Source: Klebsormidium nitens (taxonomy: Eukaryota > Streptophyta > Klebsormidiophyceae > Klebsormidiales > Klebsormidiaceae). Taken from it: a stretch of DNA of 64,000 bases. The translations under genes and the position numbers were made by a program. The notes beneath the pieces are model-generated. The model had not been told where the DNA came from, did not search any database, and saw nothing but the letters and a program-made list of their open reading frames with translations. The DNA lies in the NCBI GenBank assembly GCA_000708835.1, contig DF237208.1, positions 1 to 64,000 on the forward strand, read 5' to 3'. Below are positions 17,568 through 29,180 of the stretch, piece after piece (the stretch's first letter is position 1; every line of letters starts with the position of its first letter).

Positions 17568-18440
17568 GGAATAGGGGCTCGAGATATCGTGTTGGGATCT
17601 TTAGATTGCTCGATGTGGAAAGTATTCTTATGCGTTCTGCACCACAGCAGATGCAGTGATGTACAGAGAGTGTATGGAGGCGCCCTGAGTCCTCACTAAG
17701 CCCATTGGAATGAGCCCATTGAAGTGTTCGACCATAACGTTAGGCAGTCTGGTGCTTCAATTCAGCGCTGCTGTTCCACTGACAACACGTCACTTGCACG
17801 TTTGCAACATGAAGGCAGCGTACATGTCGGGCTCTGCAAATCGCTACTCGGCTAAACGAGTCCCCTTTAGTTGCACATGTACGTGCGGACTATGTATGCG
17901 CACGCAACATATTGTTCCATTTCGGCGCGGCGACGAAATCAGTCACTCGCTCCTGCTGGAGTAGAAATCTTCAACCGCGCTGTGCAGCTGCGCCATGGCC
18001 ATGGCCCGAGATCCTAGACACATGCGCTAGACATATGAACACGCGCATGCTTGATAGTACGTAATCTGCCTACTCAAGTTTGCATGCATGCCTAGATTGA
18101 AATGTACCACGCGTTGGACCGTCACCCATGGCTGCACCCAACACACATGAGGGCAACCATGGACCCAAGTACTAGATGACCGTACAGGCACGCAGTCGCA
18201 TGCTGAAGAATTTGATTGTCAACTTGGCAACCAATCAGTCGACTATAGATCCGAGGCTCCGACAGCTTTGCTTTTCCACCTAGGACGGCATCATTGTTGG
18301 GGTGGGAAGGTGCATCAGTGCGCTTGATAATGTCTGGCCGGATGCCAGATCCCTGTTGACATTGTTTCCATGATACTCGACGTATTGGAAAGACGACTTT
18401 GGTATGTGCCAAGCTGGTGGCAGCAGAGCTGCATTGATCG
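17568..18440. other. Convergent intergenic, V-ATPase H / TRAPPC2
   Basis: This interval between two gene 3' ends should hold both terminators. No coding exon is supported. It contains CATGCATG-type palindromic stretches around 18,080 but nothing assignable. Confidence 0.4.
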
Positions 18441-20058
18441 CTACAGGTACTTCTTTGCCAACATGCGGACGCGGGCGTCGAACTGAGGGGAGGTGATCTT
18501 TGACCCAGGGACGTAGAGGGGGTTCAGTAAGATCTGCATGAGAGGGAGCCAGGACTTAGCAAGCCTGTGCGCTGGGCATGCTGGAGAGCACGTTGCGGCA
18601 GGCAGAAAATGGAATCCACCTTGCGGTGTGCATAACAGATTGTCTTACTTATCCTGGTCTGCAACAAAAACCGTAAGTTAGGAACTTGGCGTTTCGCTAC
18701 TACCGACCCAAACCGGCTCTGGCGATCAGTCCTGCAATCAGAGGGTCATTGTGTGTACTCGTGAGTCTACCGACCCAAACCGGCTCTGGCGATCAGTCCT
18801 GCAATCAGAGGGTCATTGTGTGTACTCGTGAGTCTCAGCCATCAGTCCGGGGAAACGATCGCTGGGGTGAACCCCAGGGGATCCATTGAGAACCCCCGAT
18901 CACCTTTCATTGCTTATGGTGGGTCAACCGGCGCGCTCTTACCTTGATGTACAACTCGTGCACTTCTTGAAAGAAGTTTTTGATCCCGTCCTCGCTCTTG
19001 AGGTCGTGCAGCAGCATCAGCTTTGCCTGCCCCGCCGTGACATAGGTCGACACAAACAGGTCGCCGAACTTGTCCACGACCTTCAGATACCTGTACATGC
19101 GACGTGCTTAGCACTCGGCATGCCCAAGAAGAAGTGGCTTATAGAGCAGGAGTGGTTCTCCTGGCTGAGACCAATGCAAAGCGAAGGGGATAAGGGCCTT
19201 CATTCCACCTTGATGTAGGTCCATACTATTCAATGGCATTCCGTGTCCTATGGTATGACAGGATAAAGCTCCCAATTGGGCCCGTCTTGAAAGAGATTCA
19301 GACGCACCGACTGCCCACTTTGCTACTGTAGCTCTGAGACTGTTTGCGTGCAAGACAAATAGTTCCACCCCCACGCGTAACGCAGATCTTATTTCAGAAC
19401 GTGCACTCCTTCTTTGCCGGTGTCTAAATCTTCTCCGTTCAGCTTAAAGAACACAAGTGATGAAATGCAGGCCTGAATAATCCATAAGCTTCAACCCATC
19501 TTCTCTGCGAACAAATGAGTGATTCTGCTCTTTGATGAATACTGAGCCAGGCATCCCTTACATGTTCTGAGTAGTCCAGACCACATCTTGAACTATGTCC
19601 ATTGATGCGTGAAGCACGAACTGGTGCAAGTGCGCCGCCTCATCTTTCTGCACAAAAAAGGAGCAGTTGTGGCATCATGACTTAAAAAACGCCTTATCTC
19701 TGGGCACCAAGGACCCTGCTGACAATAGAAGACCAAAGTCCCCAAGCAAAAGATCCAGTCTGTAACAAACACCTCCGTAATTGATGTCAACCTGCTTTTA
19801 CAAATCAGGGTGGCTTAACCATCATCTGGAATGTGCCTAGTGAACCCTGAACTTCAGTATGTAGAATTTCCCCAGTATAAATGCAGATCAGGGACTCTGT
19901 CGTCCGGACAAGAATGAAAAGGTCTCTGTACATAGGAACGTGACAACAAATGAAGCTCCACGCCTTTTGAAACTTACCCTGGGCCCACTTCCGACCTCAC
20001 TCTCATAGATAGGGCTGTCGTTCTTCCCAACAATTACAAAGCACGCGGTGGTAGCCAT
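18441..20058 (-). CDS. TRAPPC2: Trafficking protein particle complex subunit 2 (TRAPPC2/sedlin)
   Basis: Four minus-strand exons, 19978-20058, 19562-19647, 18943-19090 and 18441-18533, join in phase to 135 aa, the normal size for plant sedlin. Recognisable parts in order are [46 protein letters not shown] with [18 protein letters not shown], and the end [12 protein letters not shown]...KKYL. The protein has a longin-like fold. It is a core TRAPP subunit that tethers ER-derived vesicles at the Golgi and serves as part of the GEF platform for Rab1/Ypt1. The start is the first ATG of the conserved MATTACF N-terminus. Intron 3 carries a perfect 67-bp duplication. Confidence 0.95.
18700..18833. 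repeat. Perfect 67-bp tandem duplication in TRAPPC2 intron 3
   Basis: Two identical 67-bp units, 18700-18766 and 18767-18833, each begin CTACCGACCCAAACCGG and end GTACTCGTGAGT. Complete identity implies a recent duplication. No match to a TRAPPC2 exon was seen. Confidence 0.95.
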
Positions 20059-20269
20059 GAATAGCGAAACCACCTCAGTGCCTCATCCCTTACTATCCGT
20101 CTGATGTCAAGCGCGCTCTTGCCCGATATCCTTGCTCAGAGATCTAACCAGTGATGGAATCAAGGGTCACCAGATTTTTGAAGCGAAAGCGCCGCCAACA
20201 GAGCTGAAGCAGCAACATTCAGCTCACGCTTGCTTGACTTGTTCCTCTACTAGACTTTCTGCGGTCGCT

Positions 20270-20514
20270 ATGCAACTTTCTAATCGAATGGAACGCCCGT
20301 CGCCGGCTTTGCAAAGGAAGCGCAAGGAGCCTTGGGCGAGTGTGGATGAGGTGGAGAGGTCTAGGAAGCATACATTGAGACAAGGTGATCCCTTCTTGAA
20401 TGCTTTCTAAGAGTGGGCGCTGCAGACAAGCGCAATTTGTCCAGTCTGCTGGGAAATCTGCTTCCAAGTTCCATTGTCAGGCCGGGCGGGGCCGTAGACG
20501 TTGCCGCTGCTTAG
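20270..20514 (+). CDS. Possible small two-exon gene of unknown function
   Basis: ATG at 20270 (or 20288, MERPSPALQRKRKEPW) opens a basic frame to 20384. A GTGATC donor and TGCAG acceptor would join it in phase to 20426-20514. The product would end KRNLSSLLGNLLPSSIVR followed by PGGAVDVAAA and TAG, about 66 aa in all. The composition looks protein-like and the frame is kept, but the intron would be only 41 nt, unusually short for the neighbours here. Without splicing the frame stops at 20408. I do not recognise the product. It lies 211 bp from the TRAPPC2 start, in divergent orientation. Confidence 0.3.
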
Positions 20515-20980
20515 TCGATTGGCCGGAACCCTACTTTGCGTTACGCGCGTTGCCCCAGGAGGTCGAGCTTTGTTTCGAGCTTGCACTAACGCAAGAAGGA
20601 GAGTAACGCCAGCGGTGTAGCATGCTAGCTACAAGGAGCACAGCAAGCATGCCAGGAAAACCCAATGCATTCGTACTAAAGAATGAAAGTGCAATTATCG
20701 AACTGAGGCCAGCTTTATTTCGATTGGCGCTTGCATGTTCTTCTGCCCTGTACCAAGTGCGGAGGAGTTTCTTCTCAGGTTTCCGTTGTCTTCAATGGTG
20801 ACCAAAGCCTTTCTACAGTGTACGTGAAAGCATTGCTGTTTTCCTAACCCGGTCCCTTGAAGAAGCTGGTCTGCTCGCTTGTCCCTAGAATGAGCTTGTC
20901 AATTGGAGAGACTATGCGACTTCTTGCCTTTCTGTCACCAATAGTTGTAGTCTGACCAGGGGTTGCGGGGTTGAGCAACG

Positions 20981-21116
20981 GAGAAACAGAACAAGACTCA
21001 GCAAATTGGGGCAGAAACGAAACGGAGTCTCAAAGTGCCTCTCAACTGAGAAACAGAACAAGACTCAGCAAATTGGGGCAGAAACAAAACGGAGTACTCA
21101 AAGTGCCTCTCAACTG
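20981..21116. repeat. 67-68 bp tandem duplication upstream of the 3D-domain exon
   Basis: Units beginning GAGAAACAGAACAAGACTCA start at 20981 and 21048. They are nearly identical, differing by a 2-bp insertion and a G/A change, and end CTCAAAGTGCCTCTCAACT. The second unit ends about 20 bp before the first recognised exon of the 3D-domain gene. Confidence 0.93.
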
Positions 21117-21135
21117 ACAATCCTTGTCAGCAACC

Positions 21136-23949
21136 ATGTACGTCCGTGACATCATGTGCACAGCGTACTGCGCCTGCGGCCACTGTTGCAACTGGGAGCA
21201 CGGTCTAAAGCTCTTCGGCGGCAACTATCTAGCTCTCCACATGTCCCTGATCAAAGTCGGTGTCAGGAAGCGGAGGAAGGGCGTCAGAGAGCCTGCAATC
21301 ATCGCACGCTACTGGACGAAGAAGGCGCCTGCGAGCCTAGTGGGGAAGGAGTACCTGGGAACGACGTCAATTGGGACATATCCACACGCGGTGAGCGGCG
21401 GGCTGGCTAGCTAGCTGGCTTGGTTGGCAGCTGAGAAGGGGGTGCACTCACACTCCCTCTAGGCGGAGAGGAGTCTTACACTTTGGTTTTTGGAGCTTAA
21501 TCCTGTGCCGTTGATGCAGGATTGCCTACTGCCACTTTTATGGGTTTTGTCTCCGCTTTGTCGCCTTGTTCTGATCCTCTTCAGGGGTAAACTTTCCATG
21601 AATGTGTTGAGAAGGGGCGCTCAAATCCAAATCAGATTGCTCTTGCTGAATTGCTCGAGCAGAACGTGCCTATCCGGGATCGGTTACTGAGGTCTTTCAC
21701 CAGCTCAATTTCTAGGTTGTGCTGACATAGTAGCGAGCTTGCATTTTTCTCCATGTTTCTGTTTGTGTGTAAAAACTTTCGTCAGGCGGACTGGAGTTCA
21801 GCATCAATCTGTCAGAGCTGAGTTGGGAGGGCCTTTTGCCAAAATCTTTCTCACATCCGGACCAATTGTCTGACACCCTTATGACGAAATCCTTGGTGAG
21901 CTCAATGCTGAAACGGTTTGATCAAAGATACCGCCCAAGGTTTGAGTGATCACTTTGCCTTTCTCACTGAGCGCGCTTGGGGATGAACAATTGAAAAGGC
22001 CTGCAATTGCAGGCCTCATACATTTCAGGAGATTCTTCATTGGAACTGGGCTGGAATGCAGATAATTTTGTCCAAGAAGGAATCCCAGTATCAATCTATG
22101 CAGCCCATGCTCTAAGGCACACTGTATTCTTCTCTTGCCCCAAAGGGCACAGAGACCGACCTTACTTGAGTTGCTCTTATTACAGCGCCCGTCTCTTCTT
22201 CTCTTCGTGATTTCCAGCGCACGGCGCCGTCTCTCAGACCCAGCCGATTCTCTGAGCTGAGCCTTCTTTGATCCATTGTAAGGCTCATCGCGATATTCAT
22301 GCACCACAACGCACTCCTCCTTCTTGCAGCCACGACCGCCCTTGTTCTCTCGGGAGAGCATCAAGCGGTGGGAGCGAATACCTTTCCGAATAATCTTCCC
22401 CTGGAGGCTACCACCAAGGTACGGCACACTGGCGGTCGATAAGCGGCACTACCCAATAGGCACCATGATGTATATACCAGGACACGGCTGGGGAAAGGTG
22501 AGCACTGATATTTGTGGATCGTTGTTGAGCGAGTGCTCTTTGCTTCACCAGTTTTCTCCTCCCTTCTATTGATCATGTTGTTGGGGTTTGTCCCTGTTGG
22601 TTTTTAAAGTCTCTCTAGTTTCATGTTCGCGTTGCTAGCCTTCCCTTTTGAGAGACTTCTTCTTTCCTAATCGCCTTTCCTTTATGATAGCCGCCCTTTC
22701 ACTTGTTGTTACCCTCCGCCTGTTGTACTTGCCGTTTGTCGTCCACAGATTCTTTGCCTTGCCTTATCTTACCATTGTAAGCTTCAGTCTCTGGTTCCCA
22801 AGCTGGTTCACAGACTCATTTCTGAGACGCTTCCAGAGGGATTACTTGTAACTTCTTTGTGACGTGCGAATCAGTCCTCCAATGATGCGCGGCAGCTCAC
22901 TTCTGAAGGAAAGTAAGGCGCGCTTGCCCATCGCCCTTTCTGTTTTGGACATTAATGTCTGTCTACCTTTTACGTACGGAGGTAAAGTAAGTTGCTGTCT
23001 ACCTTACGGGGGGACTGCAAGTTGTCTGTTGTAATCAGCGGTGCGGTCTATGGACCAAGGTGCTGCCACGTGGCACGTCGTGGTCGAACCATGCCGCAGA
23101 AACGAAGATGCTCTTAGGCTCTCAGCTCTCGCCCAAGTCGCTGTGGCTAACAGCTGAAATTGTGCCCATTAGCGGCATCTTTCGAACGGACTCTGTCGTT
23201 TCAGTCATGAAGGACCGAAGCAAAGAATGCATCAGAAAACCTCTTGCTACTTGCGGGTGCAAGTGGAAGCGGCACGAGAATGAGATTTCTACAGAACAAA
23301 GGTTCGAGCGAACCACGGAAACCGTTAAGACCCACTCTACTTTCTCTCGGCCCCTTCTCAGGCGGAGGACGCAGGGCAGGCCATCCAAGGCGCCCATCAC
23401 ATCGACTTGTACAAGCCCCCGCACAGCGGGGCGTGGCGGTGGGGGCGACCAATCAAGCGGGTAAGAAGACCGGTTCTTTTCTCTTTTTTCTTCGCTTTGA
23501 AAGGGTCGCTTGGCAGGAGAAGCGGTTGAGAGCTTCTTCCTGTTTCCCCTGTCCGACGGCGTGGTTCTGGTGGCACGAATGCCGGGGCGTTGATACTTTC
23601 TCCAGAAAGGCTGAGCGCGTTTGTGGGCCCTCGAGGCCTCTTGAGCGTAACGATCTTGTTCTAAACTAATCTGGCCTTTGTTTCCGTGTTGGCTGGCATC
23701 AAAGTGCATCGAAGAGGAAACCATCGTGCAGCGCAGAGATGCTGTGCCATGCAGTGGATATTGTCTGCTGGTCACTATTGTCGCAAGCTCATTTGACGCT
23801 ATGCTTGGTTCTCCTTGTCCGGACAGGTGGAGGTTTACCCGCCAGCGGAATGGTCGTGGAGGGAACGGTCCATTGATCGGTGGCGCTTGCCGGGTCCGAT
23901 AAAGAAGATTTGTAAAGGAGTCAACAAGGTTCGAAAATTCCTTTTCTGA
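21136..23949 (+). CDS. 3D (Asp-Asp-Asp) domain protein, MltA/RlpA-like fold
   Basis: Four exons, 21136-21390, 22330-22497, 23362-23460 and 23827-23949, join in phase to at least 214 aa. Key features are the N-terminal CTAYCACGHCCNW, RYGTLAVDKRHYPIGT with MMYIPGHGWG (Asp ~122), then AEDAG (Asp ~144) and GAHHIDLYKP (Asp ~156). These give the three spaced Asp residues that name the 3D domain. This double-psi beta-barrel is known mainly from bacterial peptidoglycan lytic transglycosylases and cell-wall proteins. A long basic insert separates the Cys-rich start from the barrel, and the C-terminus is Trp/Arg-rich. The real N-terminus is uncertain: 21136 could be an internal Met after an acceptor (CTTGTCAG), with a signal-peptide exon upstream. 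Substrate and location are unknown. Confidence 0.8.
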
Positions 23950-25272
23950 GACACGCCGTCCGTGTTTCCAATCCACTCCGTCAATTAAGGCTAGCATGGC
24001 CGAAGGCATGGAGAGTTCTGTACGTCAGGTCGATACTTGACAAAAGACAACCTGGACGCCGAACAAATCAAACAGTTATTGGAAGGGAAAGATGTATTTG
24101 AGCTATATTGAAGTACGTTAGGTTCCAGTGAGGTTGAGCTAAGTGAGCCGCTGATGCGCTTTTTCCGAACCCAAAGCGGCGAGTCGAGACCGTCGCAACC
24201 GGCTAACATGCCAATCCGCAGCTTATTCTTGATACGACCGTCTACCATCTATGACCGCACGGATGCAACTGCTTGCTTCCTTGACCCGTGTACACTAGAA
24301 TCAAGTATACAACGCTGCGGTAAGAATCACCCGGGGACACGTATGCATGGTAATCTGTATAATGGATCTGCATTGAAGAATTTGGTTTGTCATAGCCTTG
24401 CATACACTGACGGTGAGAGAGATCTATGCATGCTCAAATCAAACTTTTGAGTCAAGGGCTTTTCGCATGGTCAAGGATGTCGAAACGTCACCAATACTTG
24501 TCTTGTGGACCCACACTCGTTTCTTGGAACAGATTTCACTTCGTTCGAGACGCGCGCCGGCCGCGTCGAAGCAGATTCTAGCGTTGCACCGTTCACGTAC
24601 GCGGCGCTTTGACGCGTGCATGGCCAACCTGACACCAGCTGTGGGCGGAGTGTTTCCCTGCACACAGAGATTCTGCTTCCTCAACCAGCTTGAGTTTCGG
24701 CGACTCATCTTTGGTTGTCATGGAGCACTGTGCTTCGATCGAGTCGGACACGAACGCGGTCAGGGATCACAGAGCGGTTTTGCTCCCGGACATTGATGCG
24801 TTTTGAAAGACGAGAAACTCCTGTCGTTTGTAGGTCGTGCATGGCCCCCGAGACTTTGCTCGCCCGCTTAACACCGTGACGAAGTCTGCATCGCGGCTTC
24901 CCGTCAAGTCAGCAAGTTGGATTGTCGAGCTTTGAAGCCGAGATTCTTACCTCCAGTAGCCCAACCTCGGTCAATCTTGATTCAACTATTCAACTATCGT
25001 CTAGGCTTGGTACCTTGACCTCGATAATAGAGTTGCAAAAGTCCGTCTTGCTTCAACTATCGAGACTGCACAAGTTGCACCCCGCATTACTAAGTTCAGT
25101 GCTTGGAAACTGCCCACAACTTCCCGCACTTGCAAAAAGCGCCCATCACCAAGAATTGACAGCGAAAGCGCCCACAGAAAGCTCCACCAAACAGAGGACC
25201 AGCAAAGCGCCCACGAAATCTTTCCAGCGCAAACCCCCCCCCCTCCGACAGCTGTCCCTTCACCCCCCCACA
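23950..25272. other. Intergenic, upstream of WWE gene
   Basis: No recognised exon. The last 140 bp, just before the WWE start, are C/A-rich with repeated AGCGCCCA motifs (near 25137, 25165 and 25204) and look like a 5' leader. Confidence 0.35.
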
Positions 25273-27321
25273 ATGTGCATCTACGGCACGATCCCCGACC
25301 CCGTGGCGGTCGGCGTGTGGTTCCGGGACGACTACGAGTGGCGCCTCTATGACGTCACCTCCGCGCAGCTGATCAAGACCGCTTACGTGGACGCGGAGAA
25401 GAAGCTGGACCTGACGATCAAGTCGGCGGTCCATACCGGGGGCGCCCGGTACACGGTGGACCTGCGCACCATGCGCCAGACCAACTGCGCGAGTGGGATG
25501 CAGCGCCCGGTGAAGATCAACATGCCGGAGGCGGCCGCGGTGGTGCACGCGAGCAAGGGGGTGCCCATGACGAATGGGGTCCAGGTAAGGGCAGGGGGGA
25601 GAGTTGGTCTTTTGTGTGTTCATTTTTGGGCTGAGGGATGCGGGGGGTGGGACTGCATATATTCTTCATTTCTTGGATGGATTGAGAGGATTCATCTCTG
25701 AATTTTGGTGGGGGGTTTGATTTGGAGCAGTTTTCATGTCTGAAGATGAATGTAAAGGTTTCGTCTTCGCTTGGGAGGCAGAGCTCGAAGTCCCGAAGGA
25801 TGCAATGCGGGGCGAGAGGAGGAGAAAGAAGAGAGTGTGGAACAGCCACGCCATCCCCAGGAAGCTCAAAACCTTTCTCAATCTCAACAGGCCATCCACG
25901 TCTCAAAAAGGAACCGAGAAGCATAGAAGGTGCGCACTAGTCCCAAAAGCAGAAACATAAACGTTCGCCAATCAAAATTGGGGGCTTCAAACAATTGCTT
26001 ATCTGGATACTGGTTGCGTTTCTGATCGCAATTGGTCTGGTTGGCGCAGCCCCAGCGAATGCAGCCCACATCGCTTTAGGATCTTCAATCTCCTGGTGTC
26101 TACGAACCCAGATCCTATGTTTCGTGTTTTTGCCAATGGCGCAAAACGGCGAGCTTGCAGTGTTTCACGGCAGTATTTGAGCACGAAGTACTGGTTCCTG
26201 GTTCGAACAACACACCTTCGGCTGCAACGCTTCTCTACAATCCTTCCGCCCTTCTCTGAAACTATCACAGGGTGCAGCCTACCCATGACACGCAATCAAG
26301 TCAGATACCTTGTCTCGAAGCCGAACGATGCGTTCTCCACGGTTTCGAGTTGAAGCTTACGAAAGTTGTACGACATGTTCGCAAATGCTCACAGAAGCCT
26401 GTACGGGCTGCTTGCAGAGCGCGGACGAGACCAGCGAGCCGGAGAGCGTCATCTCCTCGGAGCTGCCAACCGCCAACGGATATGTCACGGTGAGCATTGC
26501 GTTCTGATCGTATTTTGTCCTGGTTGCCAGCGTTTGCAAAGGGTGAGCAACTTCGCGGGTTCACAAAGACGAGGATGGATTGCTTTGTCCACGAGAACAG
26601 ACAAGAAAGCTGTTTTGTCGTCCGATCTTGGCGCTGCGCTGTAAGTCCTTTTGCACACTCACATTCTGCAATAGACGCAGCTGCTCTCTACGCGGGTCGC
26701 TTTGACACACAGCGTTAATACTCAAGACAGAAATCACGAGGGTCAACTGGATAGCCCTCGAAAAGGGAAACGAGTCTGTGGGTTGAGGTCCTTCAATGTG
26801 TGTCAAAAGTGTCTCGTGGGCGTCCCGTCTTGCAGAAAGGAGTCACGTCTAAGAGCTTGTCATTTGACACGTGGCATGTTTTCATGTGGGCTGTTCGCGG
26901 ATGGAGGGGTTGTCAAGCGCCCTTGTGGGCAATCACTTTCTGAGCCGTTGGAGGGAGCCAACGGCAAACAATTTGGTACACAGGATCTGAGTTCGACTAG
27001 TTCGTCTCAAGTCTCGACCGTATAAAGTGTGGGTCTGACTATCGTACAAGCGATCTGGAAAGCAGAAGCAGCAGGCCCTCTTGTCCTTGCGTCGAGGTCC
27101 AGTCTGTTCCTAAGGATTGAGTTTCCGGAAGTGTTGGGCGCTAACAACAGATTCGTCGACCCTTCGAGTTGCATTAGCGCTGATGCTTCAACTATAGAGG
27201 AACAAACAATTTGAAGCTTGAAGTGCTCACACAGTTACCGAAACATGGTCGGCGTTCGCTTCAAGATCTGGCCATGGCGACAAGCGGGGAGAGCGTTCTG
27301 GAGGCGCGCGTTGCAGAATAA
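25273..27321 (+). CDS. Small WWE-domain protein
   Basis: Exon 1 (25273-25584, 104 aa) starts MCIYGTIPDPVAVGVWF. It encodes a complete WWE domain at ~15-85: WFRDDYEWRLYD, the acidic strand region, YTVDLRTMRQTNCASG and RPVKI. WWE domains bind poly- or iso-ADP-ribose, or act in protein interaction in PARP and ubiquitin-ligase proteins. Exon 2 (26418-26489, after GCTTGCAG) reads SADETSEPESVISSELPTAN in phase 0. A phase-0 last exon at 27235-27321 is suggested (LPKHGRRSLQDLAMATSGES then VLEARVAE and TAA). That gives 156 aa with no RING, PARP or other catalytic domain. Exon 1 is firm, exon 2 good and exon 3 tentative; other exons may exist in the 745-bp gap. Confidence 0.6.
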
Positions 27322-29180
27322 AAATCCTGTAATCGGTTCAATTACAGGTTGCAATGCCAACACGGTCGAATGTTTCTTTCTTATTCTTGCAGGCGCCGGC
27401 AGTTTGAATCACTGGGCTCGAGAAAATTCACGCTGAACAGAATGCTTCCGGTCCAATGCAAAGATACATTGTACATTGGGCTTGTGGAAAGCGGAGTACT
27501 TTGTTAGTCGTAGCATAGGCTCACGACTGGGAAAGCCTCTGACGTAAGATCAGGGACTCTAAAACGTCGACAAGAGACGTGTACACAGGAGCTCGATCAG
27601 CGGCTGCTTTTGTACAGCGGAATAAAAGCAGCGCCATACTTTACGGATTACGTATGGAAACACAACGTATTGTGTCCGAGGGCATCATAAATAGAAGAAA
27701 CCCGAGATGGGGCTGCGGTGGGAGTGAAATTGGCCAGGAAAGCTGTTGACGATCTTGTCGAGTAAAATATCGAGAAGTCGGTTTGCCCACTCGCTTTACG
27801 TTCGTCAAACTTCAAATATGCGCAAATCTATATTGGTTGCTTGATGCTGAACCTTGTCTAAAAGTAACCTGCGCCGACGTCCATAAAACCTCTATCAAAG
27901 TGGGATCGGTTGAGTTTACTCGATGTTGGCGGGGAACGATGCATGTTTGCAACGCTTTTTGGCACGGTCAAATCAATGTGTGACATTGGGCAAATGAAGA
28001 AGCGATTCTGAGCTGGCTTTCAGTGGATCCCTTTGGATAATCGGGAGCGCTGCCAAAGTTCCTTACACAAGATAACGGAAATTGATAGTCGGTGGCATGG
28101 GCAGTCCGCAACCAGCGAGGACGATCCGCAAATTGCAACCCAACCCAATTCTCCGGTTCTCTGCATGTTCATTCGAGCTTCCGATCCTCTCGCCGTACAG
28201 TACTAGCTGACGAAGATACTTTCATTCAAGCCGTCTGTGATTGCTTTGTAAATGTCGTTGGTCGCATCTATCCAGATCTGCCTAATCTCGTGTCTCTGGG
28301 TTGCAAAGAAGAAAGCGCGGCAAGGGTAAAGCCGTCCTACTGTGTCATAACCCTGGCCATCCTGTCGACCAGAGGCTTCATGCAGCCTTTAGGTGCTAGC
28401 ATCTATACGGCGGAGACTCTCAGTCTGCAGACAGTGCTCTCAGGCTTCCGCGCGCCATGCTGGCGGCCGCCGTCGGCTAGGTTTCCCGCGGCCGCGCCTA
28501 GCAGCCGCGCGGCACGGCGGTTGCCACGGCTGACGTCAGTAAAGTGGCCAACGTGGCGGCTTCACGGCGCCACGCTGGGCCACGTCGACATGAGTCAGAT
28601 TCTCGAGAAGCAAGCGCAGCTTCAAAATCTTCGGGCCTGCGCCAATGCAGCCTCACAGGTTGCAACTTCCCTTCCCTCTGGCGTTTTCCTTTGCGCGTCT
28701 ATCCTAGCTAGCATTTGGCGCCATCATTTGTGTGTTCTAGCTCGTGCCTTGGTGTGGTGGATACCAGCGGAAAGTCGACTAAGAGTCCTTGTTCGCTTAG
28801 GCGGTTGTTTGCTGCCTTAAATTGGTTGCTAGCGTTGCGCCTGTTGCCTTGTTCATGTTGCATGGGCTTTGCCCGCAAGCTAGCAGCGGAGACCTTCTAC
28901 TGTGTAGGCGTTATGACAGTGGTGCATGCTTGTATTGGTGGCACCCTCAGGCGTGTTTATTAAAGCTTTTTTAGCTACTGGTGGTTACTGCCTAAAAAAG
29001 GTTTGCAGCGTTGACAGTAGATGCATCAGGGCTGACGTCCGCTATCTTATTAGAAGGGTCCACACCAAGCTCCCATGTACGTGGTGGTCCTTGCGTCAGA
29101 TCTCGTTTTAGGGTTTTCTCAGAGTTGGTGACGCCTTCACTGTCAAGCAGAACTTTGTACGAGCTCAGTAGTTAGGAAGC
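27322..29180. other. Intergenic, upstream of aminotransferase; long Arg-rich ORF and GC block
   Basis: This stretch holds a 728-bp open plus-strand frame (28092-28820) of unrecognised, Arg-rich sequence. Inside it are a CpG-rich block (28446-28530, two GCGGCCGC-like sites) and an ATG at 28590 with a coding-like start, MSQILEKQAQLQNLRACANA. This could be a short unknown gene, a 5' non-coding exon of the downstream enzyme, or chance. No similarity is recognised. Confidence 0.3.

Noticed and set aside
24922-25272. N-terminal extension of the WWE protein
   Set aside because: The frame opens only from a TTG and is low-complexity; the ATG at 25273 directly precedes the domain.
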